A stretch of DNA of 64,000 nucleotides from Micromonospora echinospora. Its GTDB lineage: Bacteria; Actinomycetota; Actinomycetes; Mycobacteriales; Micromonosporaceae. The DNA is taken from positions 1,984,001 through 2,048,000 of the forward strand of contig NZ_LT607413.1 of NCBI RefSeq assembly GCF_900091495.1, in the 5' to 3' direction. Position numbers and translations under genes: made by a program. Each line of letters starts with the position of its first letter. Position 1 is the first letter of the stretch. The notes below the pieces were generated by a model that was not told the DNA's origin, made no database searches, and worked only from the letters and a program-made list of their open reading frames with translations. Below, piece after piece: positions 20,933 through 28,073 of the stretch.

Positions 20933-21541
20933 TCACCTGGGCGGGACGGGGTGGGCGGCAGACTGTCGTGGCGCGGGCCGGGAAGCCGGCCGTTGCCGGT
21001 GGTAGGCGTTCACCGACGGCAGGGCCAGCAGCATGGCTACCACAAGGTAACCGAGCACCTGACCGATCGAAAGCCCCGCGTTGAGCGGGACCCAGCCGTT
21101 CGGATAGGCCTCGGTGAGAGCGTTCAGCAGCACGGCGGCGGTGCGTTCGTCAGCGTCCAGCCGGAACGGGGTGAACCGCTGCGCGACCACGAGGGCCAGC
21201 GCACCGCCGCCAGCGAGCAGGCCGAGCCCGCAGACGACCCAGGTCGCCACCCGCGTCCCGGCACGCCCGGCGAGCAGGCCGAGGGCGAGCGCGACGAGCA
21301 GCGCCCCGACCGCCACCGCGAGCACCGCGGTCAGCACCGTGGTCGTCCGCACCAGCGTCACCACACCGTCGACCGCACCCCGGTCGGGGGCGTCCATGGT
21401 GGCGGAACGGAACCGCGCGACGGTGCCGTCCACGGTCAACAGACCGGCGACCGCGTACGCGAGCCCGACGGTCGCCATGGTGACGAGCAGCCCGGCGGCG
21501 AACCCGACCACGGGCGGTCGTCGAGGTGGCTGTTCCGACAC
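20933..21541 (-). CDS. Four-TM protein, member A of a local paralogue family
   Basis: The 202-aa integral membrane protein has helices near residues 12-35, 62-90, 96-118 and 160-178. The last helix ends in MLLALPSVNAYHRQRP, matching LLALPASNQFF (gene at 21616) and LLLALPPGSRYF (gene at 27154), so the three are diverged paralogues. GGAGGG upstream of the GTG start is buried in the hairpin at 21544-21594. Function unknown. The short Pro/Ala-rich tail is cytoplasmic or external, and topology cannot be fixed. Confidence 0.75.
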   Translation of the reverse strand: MSEQPPRRPPVVGFAAGLLVTMATVGLAYAVAGLLTVDGTVARFRSATMDAPDRGAVDGVVTLVRTTTVLTAVLAVAVGALLVALALGLLAGRAGTRVATWVVCGLGLLAGGGALALVVAQRFTPFRLDADERTAAVLLNALTEAYPNGWVPLNAGLSIGQVLGYLVVAMLLALPSVNAYHRQRPASRPAPRQSAAHPVPPR

Positions 21542-21543
21542 GA

Positions 21544-21594
21544 GACGATCCCTCCGGGTAGGCGTCGCGTTGCAACCTACTCGGAGGGATCGTC
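21544..21594 (-). promoter_or_regulatory. Long hairpin over the ribosome site of the 21541 gene
   Basis: A 13-bp perfect stem (21544-21556 with 21582-21594) continues through a G-T wobble into 5 more pairs (21558-21562 with 21576-21580), leaving a 13-nt loop. On the minus strand the 3' arm contains GGAGGG, the ribosome site of the gene that starts 3 nt later. It may be a translational switch, a terminator of the upstream 4-TM gene, or both. Confidence 0.7.
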
Positions 21595-21615
21595 GTACGT
21601 CCCGCTTATCGGCGG

Positions 21616-22479
21616 TCAGCTCGCCGACGGCGGCCGTTCACCCGGTGGGTTGTGGTCGCCGGAGGGGCCATCGGATCCGCCGGCCGGCGGCTGCTCCGGC
21701 TGGCCGGTGCCGGAGGGCGGAGAGTAGCCCGGGGCGGGCGGATAACCCGGCTCGCCGGACGGGGTCTGACCGGGGTGGCCCGGGGTCGACGGGTAGCCCG
21801 GCTGGCCCGAGGGGGTCTGACCCGGGTAACCCGGGGCAGGCGGGTAGCCCGGCGTCCCCGACGACGGGTAGCCGGGGTAGGCGCCGGGGACCGGGGGCTC
21901 CCAGGCCGGCTGCTGCTTGCGGAAGAACTGGTTCGACGCGGGCAGGGCCAGCAGCACCAGGGCTGCGATCAGCGCGAGCACCGCGACCACGTTGACCAGG
22001 TTGCTGACCGGGTAGTACCAGGACGGCAGGGCGTCCTCCAGCCGGCGCGCGATCTCCTCCTGGCTCGGCATGTCGGCGCTGGAACCGCCGACCGGACCGC
22101 TGACCGAGCCGGCCGCGCCGCTGAGCAGGGTGCCGCCGCTGCAGCAGAGCAGGATCCCGCCGACCACCCAGGTGGTGATCCGGGCGCCGTTCTTCCCCCG
22201 GTTGTTGAGCACGGCCAGCACCACCAGCCCCACCGCCAGGAGCAGGGTGACGATGCCCGCGCCGACGGCGACCACCGTGGCGAAGTCGGCGACCGCGTCC
22301 ATCCCGTTGACCGAGCTGTCGCGGTACGCGTCCTCCAGCACCCGGCGGGTGTCGCCGAGGGTGGCGAGGGTGAGGATCAGGTTGATCACCTGGATGACGG
22401 CCACCAGGATCAGCAGGTAGCTGGATATCGTCACGCTGCCCGGGCGCACCCGGGCCGGGGTGCTGTGGGTTTCGGCCAC
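21616..22479 (-). CDS. Four-TM protein, member B, with PGYP-repeat tail
   Basis: The 287-aa product starts at the GTG at 22479 behind AAGGAG; an upstream in-frame start lacks a site. The helices are near residues 17-38, 60-85, 92-115 and 148-172, and the last ends in LLALPASNQFFRKQQP. The C-terminal ~100 residues are proline-rich repeats of the type PGYPxxPGxPGQTPSG. A pair of adjacent Cys (LLCCSG) lies in the third helix, also seen in member C (LLCCFG). Function unknown. Its stop lies just before the hairpin and start of member A, so the two probably form one transcript. Confidence 0.75.
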   Translation of the reverse strand: MAETHSTPARVRPGSVTISSYLLILVAVIQVINLILTLATLGDTRRVLEDAYRDSSVNGMDAVADFATVVAVGAGIVTLLLAVGLVVLAVLNNRGKNGARITTWVVGGILLCCSGGTLLSGAAGSVSGPVGGSSADMPSQEEIARRLEDALPSWYYPVSNLVNVVAVLALIAALVLLALPASNQFFRKQQPAWEPPVPGAYPGYPSSGTPGYPPAPGYPGQTPSGQPGYPSTPGHPGQTPSGEPGYPPAPGYSPPSGTGQPEQPPAGGSDGPSGDHNPPGERPPSAS

Positions 22480-22605
22480 GACTCTCCTTCCCTTGGATCG
22501 CCACCACACCGTAACGGCATTCCGCCAGCCGTACGGGACGGACGGGACGGACCCGCCGGGCGACGCTCGACGTGCCGTACCCAGTCGCGCACGCCGCCAA
22601 TCCGG

Positions 22606-24174
22606 TCAGTAGCCGCGCCACTCCACGCGGGCGTACTCCAGCACCTTCGGATCGAGCAGGGTCGAGGCGGGCACGTCGACCCGGCGTCGGTCAGCGGGGA
22701 AGTTCCCGGCCGCGGCGAGCGTGCCGGCGTCCAGGAAGCGCAGCGACGGCGCGTCGTCGGGCAACTCCAGCGGGGGCGGGTTCGGGCCGGGGGCGGCCAG
22801 CACGAAACCCCAGTCACCGAACGACGGCACGTCCACGTGGTACGGCCGGGTGGCGAAGCCGGCCGCCCGTACCGACGCCTCGATCGACCAGTACGACCGG
22901 GGCGCGAAGTACGGCGAGCCGGACTGCACCACCAGCCGACCCGTGTCGACGAGCACCGAGCGCACCAGCGAGTAGAACTCGACGGTGTAGAGCTTCGCGG
23001 TGGCCGTCTCGTCCGGGTCGGGCAGGTCCGCCACCACCACGTCGAAGCGGTCCCCGGCGGTCCGCAGCCAGCCGAACGCGTCGGCGTGCACCACGCGTAC
23101 CCGGGGGTCCGTGAAGGCGTCGTCGTTGAGCCGGCGCAGCTGCGGCTCGGTACGGGCCAGCGCCACCACGGCCGGGTCCAGGTCGACCACGGTCACCCGA
23201 CGTACGTCCGGGTAGCGCAGCAGTTCCCGGACGGCCAGCCCGTCCCCGGCGCCGAGCACCAGGACCTCGCCGCGTGGACCGTCCAGCGCGGGATGCACCA
23301 GCGCCTCGTGGTAGCGGTGCTCGTCGACGGAGCTGAACTGGAGGTCGCCGTTCAGGTACAAGCGCAGGTCAGTGCTCTCGCGGCCGACCTCGGTCACCGA
23401 CCGGGTCAGCACGATCTCCTGGTAGCGGCTGCGCTCGGCGTGCACCACCGGGTCCCGGTAGAGCTGCTGCCGGGCGGTCAGTTCGAAGTCCCGGGCGGTG
23501 ATCCAGGCGTAGGAGAGGCAGAGCGCGACCACGACCGACCCGGCGGTGACCGCGACGTACGCCCGGCGGCTCAACTCCCGCCGGAAGACGGTGACCACCA
23601 GGGCCACCCCGGCGACGGCGTTCACCGCGCCGACCACGAGCGCCCCCTTGAGCTGCCCGAAGACCGGGATCAACAGGAACGGGAAGGCGAGCCCGCCGAG
23701 TAGCGCGCCGACGTAGTCGGCGGCGAACAGGTCGGCCACCGCGCTGCCGGCGGACTGCTCCCGGATCCGTTGCAGCAGCACCATCAGTAGCGGGATCTCC
23801 GCGCCGATCAGCAGCCCGAGCACGAACGCGGTGCCGACCAGGGCCGGACCGTACAGGTCCAGCCAGGCGAAGGCCGCGTAGAGGCCGAGCACCGAGAGCC
23901 CGCCGAGCAGCGCCAGGACCAGCTCGACCAGGGCGAACGCGGCGGCAGCCCGGGACTGGAGCGGCTTCGCGGCGAGCGCGCCCACGCCCATCGCGAACAC
24001 CATCACGCCGAGCACGATGGACGCCTGACCGACGGTGTCGCCGATCAGGTAACTGCCCAGCGCGACCAGGGCCAGCTCGTACACCAGACCGCAGGCCGCG
24101 CAGACGAAGACCGCGACCAGGACGGCCGCGCGGGCCAGTCGCCAGCGCGGCCGTTCCGGTGCCTCGGTGCTCAC
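22606..24174 (-). CDS. Membrane-fused spermidine-synthase-like enzyme
   Basis: The 522-aa protein has about seven TM helices (residues ~12-215) fused to a polyamine aminopropyltransferase-type domain: VLGAGDGLAVRELLRYP, VTVVDLDPAVV, DAFGWLR, VVADLPDPDE...AKLYTVEFY and VPSFGDWGF. This is the standard SpeE fold with the cofactor-binding GAGDG and acidic active-site residues, so it should use decarboxylated S-adenosylmethionine or a related donor. It is not proven that spermidine is the product. The GTG start overlaps the upstream stop (GTGA), indicating translational coupling. It is the last gene of the six-gene operon; no speD is nearby. Confidence 0.85.
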   Translation of the reverse strand: MSTEAPERPRWRLARAAVLVAVFVCAACGLVYELALVALGSYLIGDTVGQASIVLGVMVFAMGVGALAAKPLQSRAAAAFALVELVLALLGGLSVLGLYAAFAWLDLYGPALVGTAFVLGLLIGAEIPLLMVLLQRIREQSAGSAVADLFAADYVGALLGGLAFPFLLIPVFGQLKGALVVGAVNAVAGVALVVTVFRRELSRRAYVAVTAGSVVVALCLSYAWITARDFELTARQQLYRDPVVHAERSRYQEIVLTRSVTEVGRESTDLRLYLNGDLQFSSVDEHRYHEALVHPALDGPRGEVLVLGAGDGLAVRELLRYPDVRRVTVVDLDPAVVALARTEPQLRRLNDDAFTDPRVRVVHADAFGWLRTAGDRFDVVVADLPDPDETATAKLYTVEFYSLVRSVLVDTGRLVVQSGSPYFAPRSYWSIEASVRAAGFATRPYHVDVPSFGDWGFVLAAPGPNPPPLELPDDAPSLRFLDAGTLAAAGNFPADRRRVDVPASTLLDPKVLEYARVEWRGY

Positions 24175-24935
24175 GGCCTCTTCCGGTGGTGCCGGGCGCC
24201 CGTGGCCGCCATGGCCTCCGCAGCCGTCCGCCGCTCCTTGCGGCGCTGCACGAAGCCGACGGTGAACAGGAGCGCGGTGATCAGCAGCAGGCCGGCGACG
24301 GCGGCGAAGTAGCCCCAGCGGTCCCGCCACAGGTCGAAGCTGGTGTCCGGCAACGGCGACGGGGCCGCCCCCGGGGCGGCGGTGGTGACCGGGGCCGGAT
24401 CGGTCAGGCCCCGCTCGGCCAGCAGCAGCGGCAGGGCGACCGCGGCCCGGGTGGTCGCCCAGCCGGGTTCGTCGATGAAGGTCTTGTCGTCCAGGCCGAA
24501 CCGCTCCAGGCCACTCTCGACCAGGAAGAGGTCGGTGCGGTCGAAGTCCCCGGACCCCTCGACGTCGATCAAGGCGTAGTCGTTGGACTCACTGCTCTCC
24601 GGCGTCCAGTTCACGTTCGCCACGACCCGGACCCAGCGGGGGCACCGGGGGTCGTCGACCGGGGTGCCCTCGCCGAGGTTGGATCCCACGCTGATCGTGC
24701 GGCTGCCCTCCTCCAGCACCCAGCCGTAGCAGACGTCCTGTGCCTCGGCGGAACGCTGGAGCACCGCCACGGTCTCGGTGCGCTCGGTGGCGGTGGGGGG
24801 AGGGACGACGCTGCCGGAGTTCCCGTTGACGACGGCCGGCAGCACGCAGGCGCCGACCGCCACCACGGTGATCACCACGATCCAGACGACCGCCGCGGTG
24901 GAGGTCCCCTTCTTCGCGGGCGTCGCAGCGGCCAT
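24171..24935 (-). CDS. Two-TM protein of the polyamine-synthase-like operon
   Basis: The 254-aa protein has one TM helix near residues 17-37 and a second near 212-234. The roughly 170-residue domain between them is probably extracytoplasmic and holds two Cys (QDVCYGW, DPRCPRW). The C-terminus is basic (RHHRKRP). The start codon shares a base with the stop of the DUF350 gene (TGATG) and its stop overlaps the spermidine-synthase-like start, so it is tightly coupled on both sides. I do not recognise a named family. The position suggests a membrane partner of the enzyme. Confidence 0.7.
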   Translation of the reverse strand: MAAATPAKKGTSTAAVVWIVVITVVAVGACVLPAVVNGNSGSVVPPPTATERTETVAVLQRSAEAQDVCYGWVLEEGSRTISVGSNLGEGTPVDDPRCPRWVRVVANVNWTPESSESNDYALIDVEGSGDFDRTDLFLVESGLERFGLDDKTFIDEPGWATTRAAVALPLLLAERGLTDPAPVTTAAPGAAPSPLPDTSFDLWRDRWGYFAAVAGLLLITALLFTVGFVQRRKERRTAAEAMAATGARHHRKRP

Positions 24936-25357
24936 CAGCTGATCGCGGCGGCGATGATCGCGCCGGTGGCGAGGTGGATGACGGAGCTGACCCAGACGGC
25001 GGGGTGCGGCTGCGGGTCGACCAGGATCTCGCCGAGCTTGCCGGGCGTCGCCACGTCCAGCAGGACGAACGCGGCGGCCATGATGACCAGGCCGAGGATC
25101 CCGTACGAGGCGGCGCCGACGATGCCGAGGACGAAGTCGTCCTCGCTGGCCACGATGGCGGCGACCACGGTGATGCCGACGCCGGCCAGGTTGGAGGCGA
25201 GCAGCAGCGCGGCGTTCCGGTTGCGCTGTGTCCAGATCAGTTCGTTGAGCCGGCCGGGGGTGGCCACGTCGACGAGGACGTAGCCGATGCCCATGAGGAC
25301 GACGCCGACCACCCCGTAGGCGAGGGTGACCAGCAGATCGGTGACGAGGGTCTGCAC
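24935..25357 (-). CDS. DUF350 membrane protein
   Basis: The 140-aa protein has four TM helices and an obvious internal duplication: YVLVDVATPGRLNELI in the first half and FVLLDVATPGKLGEIL in the second. This is the DUF350 (YjfL) pattern. In E. coli, yjfL lies in a cluster with a glutathionylspermidine-synthase-like ATP-grasp gene, which is an independent link between DUF350 and polyamines. The GTG at 25357 has GGAG 8 nt upstream; the 28 extra residues further upstream are not membrane-like. It lies 132 bp after the DUF4247 gene. Confidence 0.85.
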   Translation of the reverse strand: MQTLVTDLLVTLAYGVVGVVLMGIGYVLVDVATPGRLNELIWTQRNRNAALLLASNLAGVGITVVAAIVASEDDFVLGIVGAASYGILGLVIMAAAFVLLDVATPGKLGEILVDPQPHPAVWVSSVIHLATGAIIAAAIS

Positions 25358-25489
25358 GGTGGGACTCCGAGGATGAGGGGTTCTGTCGTCGGTCACCGCC
25401 GCTGCCGGGGCGACGACGGTGGGATCGCGGGCCGCCAGCACACCGGCGGCGTCATGGTCACCCGGGCGGCGCGTGGCCCGGGGCCGGGG

Positions 25490-25915
25490 TCACTTGCCGC
25501 TGCCCGGGCCGCCGCCACGGACGGTGCTGCCGCGACCCCAGCCCCAGCTGTTGCCCACCGTCGAGTGGTAGCGGGGGTAGGCGGTGGAGAGGCGTTCGAG
25601 CAGGATCACCGACCCGGCCGCCACCGGCAGGATGACCACCGAGTCGTCGTCGTAGCGCAGGTAGACGCCGCTGCCGTCGACGTACTGGTCGGCCGGCTTC
25701 CAGGCGTCGGTCACCTCGTCCGCCACCTGGCTCGGCCGTTTGGTGGAGGTGTACGCGATCGCGTCCCGGCCGATGTCCTGGCCGGTGGCCCGGGTGTACC
25801 GGTCCTCCACGTAGCCCCGGGGGGAGAAGTTGCCGTAGAAGATCGCGAAGGCGGCGACCAGCGCGCCGATCACGGCGAACGCCGCGCCGACCACGAACCA
25901 CCGTCGATACGTCAC
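25490..25915 (-). CDS. DUF4247 protein
   Basis: The 141-aa protein has one N-terminal TM helix (residues ~7-27) and an external domain including YTRATGQDIGRDAIAYTS and YVDGSGVYLRYDDDSVVILP, which I recognise as DUF4247. The tail is Gly/Ser-rich. The start overlaps the stop of the DUF2617 gene by GTGA. The family's function is not known to me. Its repeated association with DUF350, DUF2617 and DUF4178 in actinobacteria points to one multiprotein unit. Confidence 0.8.
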   Translation of the reverse strand: MTYRRWFVVGAAFAVIGALVAAFAIFYGNFSPRGYVEDRYTRATGQDIGRDAIAYTSTKRPSQVADEVTDAWKPADQYVDGSGVYLRYDDDSVVILPVAAGSVILLERLSTAYPRYHSTVGNSWGWGRGSTVRGGGPGSGK

Positions 25916-26436
25916 AGTGTCACCACCGTTTTGGTCAGGACCAGCTCATTGGTCTGGGGGTACGCGTGCCAGGTGCGCCAGCGGACGGTGTCCGACGCCG
26001 GGTCGGGGGCGACCGCCAGGGCGGTCACCGCGTCCGGGTCGCCGGGGAAGACACCGACCAGGGCGCGTGGGTCGTCGGCCAGGTCGGCGCGGAGACGGGC
26101 GACCCGGCTGCTCAGTCCGCCCGGCTCCGGCCGGAGCACGGTCGCGGTGAACGAGTAGCCGTCTGCGGGTTGGTGCACCGCGCTCGGCAGGTCCGGTCGC
26201 CGCCCCGGCAGGCAGGCGACCGTCTCGGCCAGCACCACCGGACCGGGCGCGCCGTCCGGCGCGGACCCGCCCAGGAGCACCTGGTGGGACGCGCCGAGCA
26301 GGCGCAGCCGGATCCGCCGCCCGCCGGACAGGTCGAGGTCGAGCACGTACAGGGCGGGCAGTTCCGGGCCGCCGAGTGCCAGGCTGAGATCGGCGGCGCT
26401 GGTGTCGACGTACGGCGCGTCCAGGCTGACCAGCAT
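25912..26436 (-). CDS. DUF2617 protein
   Basis: The 174-aa soluble protein begins MLVSLDAPYVDTSAADLSLAL and includes LGASHQVLL and GYSFTATVLRPEPGG, consistent with DUF2617. No membrane segment or signal is seen. It lies 2 bp after the DUF4178 gene and overlaps the DUF4247 start, so it is translated as part of the operon. It could be a cytoplasmic regulator or assembly factor for the membrane components (inference). Confidence 0.8.
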   Translation of the reverse strand: MLVSLDAPYVDTSAADLSLALGGPELPALYVLDLDLSGGRRIRLRLLGASHQVLLGGSAPDGAPGPVVLAETVACLPGRRPDLPSAVHQPADGYSFTATVLRPEPGGLSSRVARLRADLADDPRALVGVFPGDPDAVTALAVAPDPASDTVRWRTWHAYPQTNELVLTKTVVTL

Positions 26437-26438
26437 GT

Positions 26439-27068
26439 TCAGCCCATCTTCTCCGGGCCGGCCTGCGGGTAGACCATCACCTCGGGCCGGCGCAGCAGCT
26501 CGCCCCGGGCGACCTCCCAGTCGGCGTCGCCGTACTTCTCGAAGGAGAGCCGGGCCTCACCGGAGGCCGTGTAGTCGTGGTACCGGACGCTGCCGGTGGG
26601 GGCGAGACCGGTGGTGCCGGTGGCGGTCCAGCGGGCCTGACCCGACTCGTCGCTGCGGTACCGGCGACCGTCGAAGTCGACGGTGGCCGGGCCGGGGGTG
26701 ACCGTGGCGGCCGGCTCGGCGGTCCAGAGCACCAGCTCCAGATCCGGATCCTCCTCGACCGAGAGCCAGCGCTTGGTGCCGTCCGCGGTGTCCAGCAGGT
26801 GCTCGGCCCAGCTCCAGCCGCCCTCGGTGAGGTGCAGCGAGCCGCGCACCGCGTAGGTCACCTGCCGGATCTCGACGAGGTCGCCGGGACGCAGCCGGCG
26901 CGGGTCGCCACGCAGGGCGTCGGCGTCGTGGTCGCGGAACGGATCGGTGGCGGTCGGAGCGGAGGGACGCTGCTTCGTCCGGCGCAGTGCGACGAGGGCG
27001 ACGACCACCCCGGCCACCCCGACCAGGCAGCCAACCGCCGTCACCAGGTACGCCACCGTCCCGTTCAC
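26439..27068 (-). CDS. DUF4178 protein, first gene of the operon
   Basis: The 209-aa protein has an N-terminal TM helix (residues ~5-27) followed by a cytoplasmic or external beta-rich DUF4178 domain: GDLVEIRQVTYAVRGSLHLTE, WSWAEHLLD, WLSVEEDPDLELVLW and a second half ending YGDADWEVARGE. It heads the run DUF4178-DUF2617-DUF4247-DUF350-TM protein-SpeE-like. The 85-bp gap upstream should hold the operon promoter. The first two junctions have almost no spacing, so stoichiometric expression is likely. Confidence 0.8.
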   Translation of the reverse strand: MNGTVAYLVTAVGCLVGVAGVVVALVALRRTKQRPSAPTATDPFRDHDADALRGDPRRLRPGDLVEIRQVTYAVRGSLHLTEGGWSWAEHLLDTADGTKRWLSVEEDPDLELVLWTAEPAATVTPGPATVDFDGRRYRSDESGQARWTATGTTGLAPTGSVRYHDYTASGEARLSFEKYGDADWEVARGELLRRPEVMVYPQAGPEKMG

Positions 27069-27153
27069 CCTCGCCCCGCCTTTCGTCCGCGTCGGCGCCT
27101 GACGGTAACAACCACACGCACCTGCGCAAACCGCAGCGCTGTTGAGCGATGGG

Positions 27154-28029
27154 TCAGCTACCGGGAGTGGCCGGGGGAGTCTCCGGCGACCCCTCGGGTT
27201 CCGGCGGCGGGGGCAGGTGCCGGGACGGGTCCGGGCAGATCAGGTACCCCGGCGGCACGGTGTAGTACGCCGGGTATCCCGGCGGCACGACCGGCACGAC
27301 GTGCGGCCCCACCGGGCCCGCCGGCCCGGACGGCGGACCGGCGTACGCCGACGGCGCGACCGGGACGGGCGGCCAGGGCCACGAGCCGGCTGGCGTCGGG
27401 GACGGCTCCCCCGCGTCGGGCTGGAAGTACCGGCTGCCGGGCGGCAGCGCCAGCAGCAGCACCACCGTCAGGGTGAGCAGCAGGGCGACCGCCGCGCCGA
27501 CGCCACCGGCGAGGTTGAGCAGGTCGCCGCTGACGCCGGCGCCGCCGTAGAGCACGTCGAGGAACTCGGACTCCTCCCACACGGGCTCCCCGTCCGGGCC
27601 GGTGGTCGGCTCCGCCCACTCCTCGCCGGCCAGGAAGAACGGCAGGAAGGCGAAGCCGAGGCACCCCTGGCCGAAGCAGCACAGCAGTTGCGCCCCACCG
27701 GCCACGAAGACCAGGACCCGGGCCGTGCCACCACCCCGCAGCACCGGTCGGGCGGTGGCGGCGAGCCATCCCGCCAGCACCAGAGCCGGCAGGCAGAAGA
27801 GCACCGTCATGAAGACGTTGCCGAATCGTTCGCCGCTCACCTCGTCCGGGTCGGCGTCGGGCACCCTCGCCGCCGCCCGGTCGATCTGGCCGTCGAACTG
27901 CACTGCTCCGGCCACTGTCAGACCGACCGCCACGAGCAGGACGACCACGGTGGCCAGTTGGAGCCAGAAGGCGACGGTGACGGCGGTGGGCCGGGCCGCG
28001 CGGACCGGCTCGGCCGAAGAGGGGGTCAT
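27154..28029 (-). CDS. Four-TM protein, member C, with Pro-rich tail
   Basis: The 291-aa protein has four helices (near residues 19-42, 70-92, 99-128 and 155-178). The last ends in LLLALPPGSRYFQP, the family hallmark shared with the genes at 20933 and 21616, and LLCCFG matches LLCCSG of member B. The C-terminal ~110 residues are Pro/Gly/Tyr-rich. The ATG lies at the very edge of a 13-bp-stem hairpin that follows clpB (28029-28066), and no free ribosome site is seen between hairpin and start. Function unknown. Confidence 0.72.
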   Translation of the reverse strand: MTPSSAEPVRAARPTAVTVAFWLQLATVVVLLVAVGLTVAGAVQFDGQIDRAAARVPDADPDEVSGERFGNVFMTVLFCLPALVLAGWLAATARPVLRGGGTARVLVFVAGGAQLLCCFGQGCLGFAFLPFFLAGEEWAEPTTGPDGEPVWEESEFLDVLYGGAGVSGDLLNLAGGVGAAVALLLTLTVVLLLALPPGSRYFQPDAGEPSPTPAGSWPWPPVPVAPSAYAGPPSGPAGPVGPHVVPVVPPGYPAYYTVPPGYLICPDPSRHLPPPPEPEGSPETPPATPGS

Positions 28030-28066
28030 GCCCGGGGAGGGTACGGGTTTCCTCCCTCCCCGGGCA
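28029..28066 (-). terminator. 13-bp perfect hairpin between clpB and the next start codon
   Basis: TGCCCGGGGAGGG (28029-28041) pairs perfectly with 28054-28066 around a 12-nt loop. It begins 7 nt after the clpB stop, as a terminator would, but its last paired base is the A of the next gene's ATG. It may therefore also control that gene's translation. Confidence 0.7.
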
Positions 28067-28073
28067 CCACCAT

